NCBI RefSeq assembly: GCF_034541975.1
Contig: NZ_JAVYJM010000001.1
DNA from: Dermacoccus abyssi
GTDB taxonomy: Bacteria; Actinomycetota; Actinomycetes; Actinomycetales; Dermatophilaceae
Reading direction: 5' to 3' (one strand)
DNA length: 64,000 nt
In this document: positions 1-8,687 of the stretch, piece by piece
Layout: the number at the start of each line of letters is the position of its first letter
Numbering within the stretch: position 1 is the first letter of the stretch
The notes under the pieces: generated by a model
The model's input: the letters and a program-made list of their open reading frames with translations, nothing else
Databases searched by the model: none
Told to the model about the DNA's origin: nothing
Translations under genes and position numbers: made by a program

Positions 1-1
1 G

Positions 2-1192
2 CGCGCCGGTCTGTACGCGTTCGACCTCGTCCAGAAGCGCGCCAAGCGCCCCGCCGGTGCGCCGGACAAGGCGCTCGCACGCAAGGTGACGAAGGTGGGC
101 GTCGTCGGTGCCGGTCTCATGGCCAGCCAGCTCGCGCTGCTGTTCATCCGCCGCCTCGACGTGCCGGTCATCATGACCGACCTCGACCAGGCGCGCGTCG
201 ACAAGGGCGTGGAGTACGTTCACGCCGAGATCGACAAGCTCCTCGAGAAGAAGCGCGTCTCCCCCGACAAGGCGAACCGTCTCAAGGGTCTCGTCACGGG
301 TTCGACGAGCAAGGACGGCTTCGCCGATGCCGACTTCGTCATCGAGGCCGTCTTCGAGGAGATGGGCGTCAAGAAGAAGGTGTGGTCCGAGGTCGAGGCC
401 ATCGTCACGCCCGAGTGCGTCCTCGCGACGAACACCTCGTCGCTGTCGGTGACGGAGATGGCGGAGGACCTCGCGCACCCCGAGCGCGTCGTGGGCTTCC
501 ACTTCTTCAACCCGGTCGCCGTCATGCCGCTGCTGGAGATCATCCGCGGCGACAAGACGGACGACGCGACGCTCGCCACCGCGTTCGCCACGGGCAAGCA
601 GCTCAAGAAGACCTGCATCCTCGTGAAGAACTCGCCGTCGTTCGTCGTCAACCGCCTCCTCGGCCGCTTCATGGGCGAGGCGGGCAGGATCGCGGACGAG
701 GGCACGCCGGTCGAGACCGTCGAGAAGGCGTTCGCCGGCATCACGCCGATGCCGCCGTTCATGCTCATGTCGCTCGTCGGCCCGGCGATCGCGCTGCACA
801 ACAGCGAGACGCTTCACGGTGCGTTCCCGGATCGCTTCTACGTCTCGCCGAACCTGGCGAAGGTCGTCGAGGCGAAGATCCCGGGCTTCTACGGCAAGGA
901 CGGCAAGCTCAACGAGGAGGTCTTCGCTCAGTTCGAGAAGACCGGCTCCACGGAGCTCACCGCCGAGCAGGTGCGTGACCGCGCCCTCGAGGCCCTCGCC
1001 GACGAGACGCGTCGCATGCTCGACGAGGAGGTCGTCGCTGCTCCGATGGACATCGACCTCGCGATGATCACCGGTGCGGGATTCCCGTTCTGGAACGGTG
1101 GCGTGACGCCGCTGCTCGACCGCCTCGGCATCTCCGAGAAGGTCACCGGCCAGCGTTTCCTGCCGAAGGGCGCTGCCAGCGTCGCCGGCTGA
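2..1192 (+). CDS. 3-hydroxyacyl-CoA dehydrogenase part of a fatty-acid oxidation protein, 5' end outside the window
   Basis: The frame is open from base 2 and runs without a break into an internal GTG at 86, so this is very probably the C-terminal part of a longer enoyl-CoA hydratase/hydroxyacyl-CoA dehydrogenase (FadB/FadJ-like) and not a complete gene. Seen: a Rossmann NAD site GVVGAGLMASQ, the catalytic-region motif HFFNPV, and a membrane-distal C-terminal HAD domain with VVNRLLGRF. The family oxidises L-3-hydroxyacyl-CoA to 3-ketoacyl-CoA with NAD in cytosolic beta-oxidation. An alternative is a free-standing dehydrogenase starting at 86, but the upstream residues (AFDLVQKRAKRPAG) look like native linker sequence. 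A strong hairpin follows the stop. Confidence 0.9.
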   Translation, partial: RAGLYAFDLVQKRAKRPAGAPDKALARKVTKVGVVGAGLMASQLALLFIRRLDVPVIMTDLDQARVDKGVEYVHAEIDKLLEKKRVSPDKANRLKGLVTGSTSKDGFADADFVIEAVFEEMGVKKKVWSEVEAIVTPECVLATNTSSLSVTEMAEDLAHPERVVGFHFFNPVAVMPLLEIIRGDKTDDATLATAFATGKQLKKTCILVKNSPSFVVNRLLGRFMGEAGRIADEGTPVETVEKAFAGITPMPPFMLMSLVGPAIALHNSETLHGAFPDRFYVSPNLAKVVEAKIPGFYGKDGKLNEEVFAQFEKTGSTELTAEQVRDRALEALADETRRMLDEEVVAAPMDIDLAMITGAGFPFWNGGVTPLLDRLGISEKVTGQRFLPKGAASVAG

Positions 1193-1206
1193 TCCCGCTT
1201 CGCGCA

Positions 1207-1252
1207 ACAGAACGCGCGGGGAGAGCGCTGATGTTCTCCCCGCGCGTTCTGT
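1207..1252 (+). terminator. intrinsic terminator-like hairpin after the dehydrogenase
   Basis: An uninterrupted stem of 18 base pairs (1207-1224 with 1235-1252, core AACGCGCGGGGAGA) closes a 10-base loop. It starts 14 bases after the stop codon. There is no strong T tract, as is usual in high-GC actinobacteria. Confidence 0.8.
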
Positions 1253-1332
1253 GTGTCCTCGAGCGCGTGCGACTCGCCGTTCTAAGACGGACGGTTGATC
1301 GCGAGGAGTGAACGGGTATCGTCGAGAAATAC

Positions 1333-1385
1333 GCCACGTGGTGAACGCCACGCGGTGGACGGTTCTTTATCTCATACATGAGATA
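1333..1385 (+). promoter_or_regulatory. candidate operator region of the XRE-MurA gene
   Basis: A perfect palindrome TATCTCAT-AC-ATGAGATA occupies 1368-1385 and overlaps the most upstream possible ATG (1378). Just upstream, GCCACGTGGTG (1333-1343) is repeated as GCCACGCGGTG (1347-1357). The downstream protein has an N-terminal XRE helix-turn-helix domain, so autoregulation through the palindrome is a reasonable inference. No clear -10 box is visible. Confidence 0.5.
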
Positions 1386-2943
1386 TAGCATGGAGAGCAT
1401 GGTTCAACAGCAGCTTGTACGGATCGGTGGCACCATCCGTGAAGTCCGGCTCGAACGCGGTCTGACGCAGAGCGCCCTCGCGGCGCAGGTCGGCACCTCG
1501 CAGAGCGCGGTCGCCCGCATCGAGCAGGGCGGCCAGAACCTCAGCATGGAAATGCTGACCAAGATCAGCAGAGCACTCGATTCGGAGATCATCACCGTGG
1601 CCAGTAGCAACCTCCCCCTGAACATGCGCATCGAGGGCGGCAAGCAGCTCTCCGGTTCGATCGACGTCCGCACGAGCAAGAACGCTGCGGTCGCCTGCCT
1701 GTGTGCCGCCATGCTCAACAAGGGACGCACCACGCTGCGCAACCTCGCACGCATCGAAGAGGTCAACCGGATCACCGAGGTGCTCAACTCCATCGGTGTG
1801 AAGACGCGCTGGCTGCCGGACTCGAGCGACCTCGAGATCACGCCGCCGGAGAAGATCGACCTGTCGACGATCGACGAGGTCGCCGCGCGCCGCACCCGCA
1901 CGATTCTCATGTTCCTCGGCCCGCTCATGCACGAGTTCGACACGTTCGAACTGCCGAACGCCGGCGGCTGTGACCTCGGTGCGCGCACCGTCGAGCCCCA
2001 CCTGCACGCGCTGCGCGCGTTCGGCATGTCCGTCGAGGCGTCGAACGGCTACTACCACGTGTCCGTCGACAACTCGGTGCGCCCGACGAAGCCGATCGTC
2101 CTCATCGAGCGTGGCGACACCGTCACCGAGAACGCGCTGTTCGCCGCCGCTCGCTACGAGGGAAAGACGATCATCCGCAACGCCTCGAGCAACTACATGG
2201 TGCAGGACCTGTGCTTCTTCCTGCGCGAGCTCGGTGTCTCCATCGAGGGCGTCGGCACGACGACCCTCGAGATCCAGGGCGTCGGCGAGATCAACAAGGA
2301 CATCGAGTACTTCCCGAGCGAAGACCCGATCGAGGCCATGTCGCTCGTCGCCGCGGCGATCGTGACGAAGTCGGAGATCACGATCAAGCGCGTGCCGATC
2401 GAGTTCATGGAGATCGAGCTCGCCATCCTCGAGGAGATGGGCTTCCGCTACGAGATCACCGAGGAGTACACGTCCGCCAACGGCGAGACGCGCCTCGTCG
2501 ACCTCACGACGAAGCCGGGCCCGCTCAAGGCGCCGACGGACAAGATCCACCCGCTGCCCTTCCCCGGCCTCAACATCGACAACTTACCGTTCTTCGCCGT
2601 CATTGCGGCGTGCGCCGAGGGCCAGACGCTCATCCACGACTGGGTGTACGAGAACCGAGCGATCTACCTCAACGAGTTGACGAAGATCGGCGCCACGGTG
2701 CACCTCATGGACCCGCACCGCGTCATGATCGAAGGTCCCGCCAAGTGGCGTGCCGCCGAGGTGATGTGCCCGCCGGCGCTGCGCCCGGGCGTCGTCATCC
2801 TGCTCGGCATGCTCGCGTGCCCCGGCACGTCGATCCTGCGCAACATCTACGTCATCAACCGTGGCTACGAGGAGCTCGACGAGCGCCTCAACGCGCTCGG
2901 CGCCGACATCACGAGCTTCCGCGACGACGAGTTCAGCAACTGA
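1378..2943 (+). CDS. XRE helix-turn-helix domain fused to a MurA-type enolpyruvyl transferase
   Basis: Residues about 10-70 form an XRE-type HTH (RGLTQSALAAQVGTSQSAVA). Residues about 78-510 are an EPSP-synthase/MurA fold: Lys101-Asn102 in TSKNAA matches the MurA substrate-binding Lys-Asn, and Cys198 in GGCDLGARTVEPH matches the fosfomycin-target cysteine. MurA transfers enolpyruvate to UDP-GlcNAc in the first committed step of peptidoglycan synthesis. The 521-residue length equals MurA plus a DNA-binding domain. An ATG at 1399 (MVQQQLVRIG) is a good alternative start and would leave the palindrome at 1368-1385 entirely upstream. The fusion may couple wall-precursor metabolism to transcription; that role is inferred. 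The gene is monocistronic, closed by a long hairpin. Confidence 0.88.
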   Translation: MRYSMESMVQQQLVRIGGTIREVRLERGLTQSALAAQVGTSQSAVARIEQGGQNLSMEMLTKISRALDSEIITVASSNLPLNMRIEGGKQLSGSIDVRTSKNAAVACLCAAMLNKGRTTLRNLARIEEVNRITEVLNSIGVKTRWLPDSSDLEITPPEKIDLSTIDEVAARRTRTILMFLGPLMHEFDTFELPNAGGCDLGARTVEPHLHALRAFGMSVEASNGYYHVSVDNSVRPTKPIVLIERGDTVTENALFAAARYEGKTIIRNASSNYMVQDLCFFLRELGVSIEGVGTTTLEIQGVGEINKDIEYFPSEDPIEAMSLVAAAIVTKSEITIKRVPIEFMEIELAILEEMGFRYEITEEYTSANGETRLVDLTTKPGPLKAPTDKIHPLPFPGLNIDNLPFFAVIAACAEGQTLIHDWVYENRAIYLNELTKIGATVHLMDPHRVMIEGPAKWRAAEVMCPPALRPGVVILLGMLACPGTSILRNIYVINRGYEELDERLNALGADITSFRDDEFSN

Positions 2944-2968
2944 ACCTGGCGCGCTGAGTCGCCTCGAC

Positions 2969-3012
2969 GACGAGCCCGCCCCGTCACCACTCGGTGACGG
3001 GGCGGGCTCGTC
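2969..3012 (+). terminator. intrinsic terminator-like hairpin
   Basis: A perfect stem of 20 base pairs (2969-2988 with 2993-3012) closes the tetraloop ACTC. It lies 25 bases after the XRE-MurA stop codon. Confidence 0.85.
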
Positions 3013-3057
3013 TCATGTGGCAGCTCTCGCCTGTCGGCGATGGCATAGCCTCTCGTC

Positions 3058-3843
3058 ATGGCCCTGCACGCATTCCCCGAAGCACTCGCCCACCGAGGTT
3101 TCTCGGGCGGCGACGGTCACACCCTCGAGAACTCGATGTCCGCGTTCGACGCGGCTGTGAGGCTCGGGTATCGCTGGGTGGAGACCGACGTGCACGCCAC
3201 CGCCGACGGGGTGCTGCTCGCGTTCCACGACGAGACGCTCGACCGGACGACGGACGCCCGCGGCGTCATCGCGCAGCTCCCGTGGACTGTGGTCTCGAAG
3301 GCTCGCATCAACGGCGTCGAGCCGATCCCCCGCCTCGACGATCTGTTCACGCGTCACCCGCAGCTGTGCGTCAACATCGACGTCAAGGCTGCCGGGGCGA
3401 TCGAGCCACTCATCGCGTGCATCGAGCAGCACGGAGCGCACGATCGGGTGCGGGTGGCGTCGTTCTCGGAGAAGCGCCGGCGGGCGGTGCTCTCGGGCCT
3501 CAGCCGACCGGTACGCAGTTCGCCCGGGCAGGAACTCATGACGGCGCTGTGGGTGAGCGCCCACGTTCCCGTCGTGGGGCGGATGCTGTTCAGGCGGCTC
3601 GCGAAGGGCATCGACGCCCTACAGATCCCCGAGCGCCACGGACGGGTGCGCGTGCTCGACCGGTCGCTGCTCAACGCCGCGCTCGCGGCCGGCGTCGTGG
3701 TGCACGTGTGGACCGTCAACGAGCGCTCCGACATGGAGCGGCTGCTCGACTTCGGCGTCGACGGCCTCGTCACCGACCGAGCCGACACCCTCAAGGACGT
3801 CCTCGTCGCGCGGGGTGACTGGCCCGACGTGCCCGCCAACTGA
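3058..3843 (+). CDS. glycerophosphodiester phosphodiesterase
   Basis: The 261-residue protein has the GDPD TIM-barrel signature: H12-R13-G-F near the N-terminus, ETDVH (E42, D44) on the second strand and H57 in AFHDETLDRTTD. These are the metal ligands and catalytic histidines of the UgpQ/GlpQ family. The family hydrolyses glycerophosphodiesters to glycerol-3-phosphate and an alcohol using a divalent metal. There is no signal peptide, so it should be cytosolic. A near C-terminal FGVDGLVTDRAD motif is also typical. It is a single-gene unit facing the convergent kinase-like gene. Confidence 0.9.
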   Translation: MALHAFPEALAHRGFSGGDGHTLENSMSAFDAAVRLGYRWVETDVHATADGVLLAFHDETLDRTTDARGVIAQLPWTVVSKARINGVEPIPRLDDLFTRHPQLCVNIDVKAAGAIEPLIACIEQHGAHDRVRVASFSEKRRRAVLSGLSRPVRSSPGQELMTALWVSAHVPVVGRMLFRRLAKGIDALQIPERHGRVRVLDRSLLNAALAAGVVVHVWTVNERSDMERLLDFGVDGLVTDRADTLKDVLVARGDWPDVPAN

Positions 3844-3870
3844 GCGGGGTCCAGGGCCGTCGCGCAGGAG

Positions 3871-3927
3871 GGGAAGGATTCTTCCCTTCTTGCGTATAAG
3901 GGCCCGGCTTGGGCACAAGAAGGGAAG
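3871..3927. terminator. convergent-gene terminator with two competing hairpins
   Basis: CTTCCCTTCTTG (3881-3892) pairs perfectly with CAAGAAGGGAAG (3916-3927). The left arm can instead pair with GGGAAG at 3873-3878, giving GGGAAG-GATT-CTTCCC. The site lies between two genes that converge, so it probably ends transcription from both sides. Confidence 0.65.
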
Positions 3928-3980
3928 ATTTCGCACTCTCTTGCGTCTCCATGGCCCGCGGTATCCCTCCGGCCGGGGCG

Positions 3981-4991
3981 TCAGGCCTGGCGCTGCCCCT
4001 CGAGGATCTCGTCGACCTCGCGGATGAGTGCGGCACCCGTGCGGCCCCACGAACGCAACTCGGCGTCGCTCGCTCGCGTCAGCGCCCGGCGCCAGCTGAG
4101 CACGCGGCTCATGCGACCCAGGAGCAGGGCGTCGTCGACGGCGCGGTGCAGGACGCTCGAACCGAGCGCATCACCCCACCCGCTGGAGTACGCACGCAAC
4201 AACCGCGCCCGCGCCTCCGCGGCAGCGGCGTCGTCGAGGCCCTCGGTCGTGGCACGCAGCGGCTCGTACAACGACAGCAACGGATGACCGACGTACGCGT
4301 GCATCCACTCCGTGATGCGGGCCTTCGTCAGACCTGCCGTGGTGCCGTCGGCGAGAACCGTGCCGGAACGCAGGTCGTCGTGTTGCACCGTGAGCGGCAG
4401 GCCGAGTTCTTCGAGGCGGCGCGCCGTGGACGATAGCGCCGACCAGTGGTTCGGCGACAACCCGAGCCGCCGCCACTGCTTGACGATGTCACCGGGCGTC
4501 AGCTTGAGGACGCCGTCGCGCACCATGTCGTCGGCGACGGCAGCCGAAGCCCGCTGGATTCCGGCGTAGCGGCGCAGCACCCCCGACATGAGGCTGAGGC
4601 GTGACTCCTCGGTCTCCACCTCACGCAGGCTGCCACTCTCGGCGGGCATGAGGAACCAGCGACGCTCGCGGTCGGCGGCCCAGATCGACGGAACCGCGTC
4701 GGGCACGACGGTGGCCAGGTGCCCCATGAGCACCGACTCCGAGGTCGTCTCCGGAAGGCCCGCCACCATGCGCACGCGCCCGTGATCGGTGTCGGCCACG
4801 AGGCGCGTGAACCACGGCGTCAGTGTCGGCTGCTTCGGCGTCGTGGCGTCACGCGTGACACCGCGACGCTCGAGCACCTCGTCCATCCAGCGGCTCGCGT
4901 CCCACATCCAGTCCTTGCTCGCCCACACCTCGGTGGCGGGGCCGGGGACGAGTGCGCCGGGAAGTGGCGGAAGGTCGTCGTACCGTGCCAC
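3981..4991 (-). CDS. aminoglycoside-phosphotransferase-like kinase-fold protein, degenerate
   Basis: This 336-residue protein starts with GTG directly after the dxs stop codon, so the two genes are probably translationally coupled. The C-terminal half resembles the APH/choline-kinase fold: QHDDLRSGTVL sits where the catalytic loop HGDLHPGN normally is, followed by ITEWMHAYVGHPL in place of the IDW/DWE metal-binding segment. The His-Asp-Asp order keeps the catalytic Asp, but the metal-binding DxD/IDWE is altered, so it may be a weak kinase or a pseudo-kinase. The substrate is unknown. No membrane segment or signal is seen. Confidence 0.6.
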   Translation of the reverse strand: MARYDDLPPLPGALVPGPATEVWASKDWMWDASRWMDEVLERRGVTRDATTPKQPTLTPWFTRLVADTDHGRVRMVAGLPETTSESVLMGHLATVVPDAVPSIWAADRERRWFLMPAESGSLREVETEESRLSLMSGVLRRYAGIQRASAAVADDMVRDGVLKLTPGDIVKQWRRLGLSPNHWSALSSTARRLEELGLPLTVQHDDLRSGTVLADGTTAGLTKARITEWMHAYVGHPLLSLYEPLRATTEGLDDAAAAEARARLLRAYSSGWGDALGSSVLHRAVDDALLLGRMSRVLSWRRALTRASDAELRSWGRTGAALIREVDEILEGQRQA

Positions 4992-6875
4992 TCAGGCGAC
5001 ATCCTTGCCGTTTGCCAGGCGGGGGCGCAGGTCGGCGGTGATGGCGTCCGCCGTCAGGCCGATCTCGGTGAGCACCTCACCGCGCGAGGCGTGCAGGAGG
5101 AACTCCTTCGGGATGCCGTACGTGTCGACGCCCGCAGCGACGCCGGCCTCACGGAAGGCGCGCGCACACGCGGAACCGACACCGGCCTCGACGAGGTTGT
5201 CCTCCACGACGACGACGTGCTTCGCGCGAGCAGCCAACTCGACGAGCTCCGGGGCGACCGGGAAAACCCACCGCGGGTCGACAACCTGAACGGCGAGTCC
5301 GTCCGACTCCAGGGTCTGCGCCACGTCGAGCGCGACACCGACCATCGAACCGACACCCACGACGAGCACGTCCGGGTTCTCGGCGTCCTTCATGACGTCG
5401 AGGCGCCCGATGCGACGCTCGGCGACGAGGGGCTCACCGACGTCACCCTTCGGGAAGCGGATGACGCTCGGCGCATCGTCGATCTCGACGGCGTCGCGCA
5501 ATTGCTCGCGCACCTGGGCGCCGTCACGCGGCGCGGCGAGGTGCAGGCCGGGCACGATCGAGCAGATCGACATGTCCCACATGCCGTTGTGCGAGGCGCC
5601 GTCGGAACCGGTGACACCCGCGCGGTCGAGCACGAACGTCACACCCTGCTTGTGCAGCGCGGCGTCCATGAGGAGCTGGTCGAACGCGCGGTTGAGGAAC
5701 GTGGCGTACACGGCGACGACCGGGTGCAGACCGCCGTAGGAGAGCCCGGAGGCCATCGTCACGGCGTGCTGCTCGGCGATGCCGACGTCGAAGACGCGCT
5801 CGGGGTACTTCTTCGCGAAGTCGTCGAGGCCGACGGGAATGAGCATGGCCGCGGTGATCGCGACGACGTCGTCACGCTCGCCGCCGAGCGCCACCATCTC
5901 GTCGCTGAACTCGTCGGTCCAGATGCGCCCGGAGACCTCGAACGGCAGCCCTGTCTCGGGGTTGAACTTGCCGATGCCGTGCCACTGGTCGGCTTCGTCG
6001 GAGTAGGCGGGCTTGTAGCCGCGCCCCTTCTGCGTGATGACGTGCACGAGCGTGGGGCGGCCGTAGTCGCGCGCCCGACGAAGGGCCGTCTCGACGGCCT
6101 GCTCGTCGTGGCCGTCGATGGGGCCGAGGTACTTGATGCCGAGGCTCTCGAAGACGCCCGTGTCGGGGTAGACCATGTCCTTGAGGCCGCGCTTCACACC
6201 GTGCAGCGCCTCGTACATCTTGTTACCGACCTTGGGGGTGCTCTGCAGGCGGCTCTTGCCCCAGTCGAGCACCTGGTCGTAGGTGTGCATCGTGCGCATC
6301 ATCGCGAGGTGCTGCGCCATGCCGCCGATCGTCGGCGCGTACGAGCGCTCGTTGTCGTTGAGCACGATGACGAGCGGCAGGTCGGGGTCGGCCGAGATGT
6401 TGTTGAGCGCCTCCCAGGCCATGCCGCCGGTGAGTGCGCCGTCGCCGATGACGGCGACCGTGTGCCGGTCGACCTCGCCGCGCAGACGGCGCGCCTTGGC
6501 GATGCCCTCGGCCCACGACAGCGAGGTGGAGGCGTGCGAGTTCTCGACGACGTCGTGCTCGGACTCCTCACGGCTCGGGTAACCCGAAAGGCCACCCGAC
6601 TTCTTGAGCTTGCTGAAGTCGTGACGTCCGGTGAGCAGCTTGTGCACGTAGCTCTGGTGACCCGTGTCGAAGACGAACGTGTCACGCGGCGAGTCGAAGA
6701 CGCGGTGCATGGCGATCGTCAGCTCGACGACGCCGAGGTTGGGGCCGAGGTGGCCGCCCGTCTTGGAGACGGAATCGACGAGGAACTGCCGGATCTCGGC
6801 CGCGAGGTCATCGAGCTTGTCGACCGGGATGCGCTTGAGATCGTCCGGCCCCGAGATGGTTTCCAGCAGGGTCAC
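4992..6875 (-). CDS. dxs: 1-deoxy-D-xylulose-5-phosphate synthase
   Basis: DXS condenses pyruvate and glyceraldehyde-3-phosphate, with thiamine diphosphate, in the first step of the MEP isoprenoid pathway. Seen: the TPP motif GDGALTGGMAWEALNN, GHQSYVHKLLTGR, the central DRAGVTGSDGASHNG and EQHAVT carrying the catalytic Glu, and a transketolase C-terminal domain. I place the start at the GTG at 6875 (VTLLETISGP, 627 residues), the usual N-terminus of the family. An upstream ATG at 6947 would add 24 residues unlike other DXS proteins. AAAGG lies about 11 bases before the GTG. The kinase-like gene follows without a gap. Confidence 0.96.
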   Translation of the reverse strand: MTLLETISGPDDLKRIPVDKLDDLAAEIRQFLVDSVSKTGGHLGPNLGVVELTIAMHRVFDSPRDTFVFDTGHQSYVHKLLTGRHDFSKLKKSGGLSGYPSREESEHDVVENSHASTSLSWAEGIAKARRLRGEVDRHTVAVIGDGALTGGMAWEALNNISADPDLPLVIVLNDNERSYAPTIGGMAQHLAMMRTMHTYDQVLDWGKSRLQSTPKVGNKMYEALHGVKRGLKDMVYPDTGVFESLGIKYLGPIDGHDEQAVETALRRARDYGRPTLVHVITQKGRGYKPAYSDEADQWHGIGKFNPETGLPFEVSGRIWTDEFSDEMVALGGERDDVVAITAAMLIPVGLDDFAKKYPERVFDVGIAEQHAVTMASGLSYGGLHPVVAVYATFLNRAFDQLLMDAALHKQGVTFVLDRAGVTGSDGASHNGMWDMSICSIVPGLHLAAPRDGAQVREQLRDAVEIDDAPSVIRFPKGDVGEPLVAERRIGRLDVMKDAENPDVLVVGVGSMVGVALDVAQTLESDGLAVQVVDPRWVFPVAPELVELAARAKHVVVVEDNLVEAGVGSACARAFREAGVAAGVDTYGIPKEFLLHASRGEVLTEIGLTADAITADLRPRLANGKDVA

Positions 6876-6992
6876 GTCTGAATCAGCCTTTCGAGAGTGC
6901 AGTCTCTTGAGTCTAGGTCGTTCGCCTGCAAGGTTCCATGCGAGCACACCCCCATGACGTTCGGACGTTACCGAAGAGTCACCTCCTCCCCG

Positions 6993-7388
6993 TCACAACC
7001 GCGGCACGAACGTCTTGCCCCGCATCGCCTCGTGGACGAGACGCACGGCGTGCGCCGTGGCGCGCAGCCGCAGCCCCTCGGCCGACAGGTGCTCCATCAC
7101 CTGCGGAACGGCGCGCGGGGGCAGCTCGTCGGCCAGGTCGACCCGAATACGTCGGTACGATTCGCGCATCGCGTTCAGCTGCGCGTCGACGTGCCACGTG
7201 GCCACCCAGGCGAGCGCCACCGGATGCCGACGCCACGCGTCGTAGGCGCGGAAGTCGGCCGGGCACTGGTCGAGGAGCCACTGCGTGGCAGCCTGCTCCC
7301 ACCCCGGCGCTCCTGGCGGCGGCACTCCCCTCGGCCACCCCGGAGGGCCGCCCTGCACGACATCGGACATGGCGTCAGCGTACGCCAT
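6993..7388 (-). CDS. conserved actinobacterial protein of unknown function, possibly LexA-controlled
   Basis: The 131-residue product is soluble and rich in Arg, Ala and Trp (PGWPRGVPPPGAPGWEQAA, LLDQCPADFRAYDAW, VALAWVATWHVDAQL). I recall homologues across Actinobacteria without a known function. A TATGTT -10 hexamer (minus strand, 7400-7395) ends six bases before the ATG at 7388, so a leaderless transcript starting at that ATG is likely; ATG 7370 is an alternative. The -10 lies inside a near-perfect LexA box (7393-7406). No catalytic motif is recognised. Confidence 0.65.
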   Translation of the reverse strand: MAYADAMSDVVQGGPPGWPRGVPPPGAPGWEQAATQWLLDQCPADFRAYDAWRRHPVALAWVATWHVDAQLNAMRESYRRIRVDLADELPPRAVPQVMEHLSAEGLRLRATAHAVRLVHEAMRGKTFVPRL

Positions 7389-7392
7389 TTTC

Positions 7393-7406
7393 CGAACATA
7401 CGTTCT
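7393..7406 (-). promoter_or_regulatory. putative LexA (SOS) box
   Basis: CGAACATACGTTCT matches the Gram-positive SOS consensus CGAACRNRYGTTYC/G at all but the last position. It overlaps the predicted -10 (TATGTT) of the small gene at 6993-7388 and the stop codon of the upstream permease gene. A second outer arm, GTTCGGA (7411-7417), pairs with TCCGAAC (7391-7397). Confidence 0.6.
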
Positions 7407-8613
7407 AACTGTTCGGAGTGGCCCGACGCCGCGCCACCGCACCCACCCCGAGCACGAGCAGGCCGGCGATCACACTCCAGAAGGCAGAGCCGACGCCACC
7501 CAGCGTCACGCCCGAACCGGCGACGACGAGCGTCACCGCGGCCGCCTCGCGCGTCGCGACGGGCTCGAGTGCCGACGCAGCAGCTGCGGCGAAGGTGCCG
7601 AACAGCGCCACCGCAGCAACCGCCGCGAGCAACCCCTGCGGCGCCACGAGGGCCACTGCGACAACGGCGGCCGACGCCGGCGCCAACGCAACGTAGACCA
7701 CGCCGCACGCGACACCCGCGATCCACCGACGATCCCGATCGGGATGCGCTTCGGGGCCCGCCGCGAGCGCCGCGGAGATGGCGGCCAGGTTGATGGCGTG
7801 CGCACCGGCGACCGAACCGGCAACACCCGCCGCGCCCGTGTAGAGAAGCGGTTTGCGCAGGCCGAGGCGGTACCCGAACGACGCGAGCACTGCGACGCCC
7901 GGCAGGTTCTGGCTCGTCATCGTCACGAGGAAGAGCGGCAGCGCGATGGCGACCATCGCCGTCGCGTCGAGGTGGGGCGCGACGAACTCAAGGTGGGGCG
8001 CGAGCGTCGTCACCCCCGTTCGCGAGAAGGCTCCGTCGACGCCCATGACGATGAGCGCCGCGGCGAGCGCGGCCAGCACCGCCCACCGCCGCGCGAACGC
8101 CGTCGTGACGAGCCAGGCGAGCAGGACACAGCCGATCTGCCACGGAGCACGGGGCAGGTCGACGAACGGCTTCGCGCAGATCGTGAGGAGGATGCCCGCG
8201 AGCATGGCGCTGGCGAGAGCAGCGGGGATGCGTTCGACAAGCTTCTCGAGCCACGGCACCGCACCGCACAGGGCGAGCAGCACGCCACAGACGGCGAATG
8301 CTCCGACAGCTCCGGCGAACCCGCCGGCGGTAGCGCCGGTCGTCGCGAGGAGCGCCGCGCCCGGAGTCGACCACGCCATCGTCACGGGCATCCGCGTGCG
8401 CAGGCTGAACACGATGCAGCCGAGCCCCATCGTCAGACACAGGACGAGCAGGCCACTCGCCGCCTGCGCCTGCGTCGCACCGACGGCCCGCAGGCCCGCG
8501 AGGACGACGGCGAACGAGCTCGTGAAGCCGACGACGGCGCACACGAGACCGGCCGTCACGGCCTGCAGATCGTCGCGCCCCATCGTCATCGGCTCAGGGT
8601 ACGAGCGCTTCAC
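7405..8613 (-). CDS. BenE-family (benzoate/H+ symporter-like) membrane transporter
   Basis: The 402-residue protein has about 12 hydrophobic segments and the BenE family signatures: an early VVGFTSSFAVVLAGLRAVG, RTRMPVTMAWSTPGAALLA, and FLVTMTSQNLPGVAVLASF. BenE proteins import benzoate or related aromatic acids with protons in the nucleobase-cation-symporter superfamily. No aromatic-degradation gene lies next to it, so the substrate is open. The start at 8613 gives MKRSYPEPMTMG; an ATG at 8589 just before the first helix is an alternative. It is transcribed away from the secreted-protein gene at 8745. Confidence 0.85.
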   Translation of the reverse strand: MKRSYPEPMTMGRDDLQAVTAGLVCAVVGFTSSFAVVLAGLRAVGATQAQAASGLLVLCLTMGLGCIVFSLRTRMPVTMAWSTPGAALLATTGATAGGFAGAVGAFAVCGVLLALCGAVPWLEKLVERIPAALASAMLAGILLTICAKPFVDLPRAPWQIGCVLLAWLVTTAFARRWAVLAALAAALIVMGVDGAFSRTGVTTLAPHLEFVAPHLDATAMVAIALPLFLVTMTSQNLPGVAVLASFGYRLGLRKPLLYTGAAGVAGSVAGAHAINLAAISAALAAGPEAHPDRDRRWIAGVACGVVYVALAPASAAVVAVALVAPQGLLAAVAAVALFGTFAAAAASALEPVATREAAAVTLVVAGSGVTLGGVGSAFWSVIAGLLVLGVGAVARRRATPNS

Positions 8614-8687
8614 GCCGACGGCTCACGCCTGTCCACGGATGCGGCGCCAACGGCGATTCGCGCCCGATTTCTCGAAGTCGCCACGCA

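Noticed and set aside
4719..6881. Open frame of 720 codons on the plus strand opposite dxs
   Set aside because: Fully antisense to dxs and its neighbour, with no recognisable motif and biased composition.
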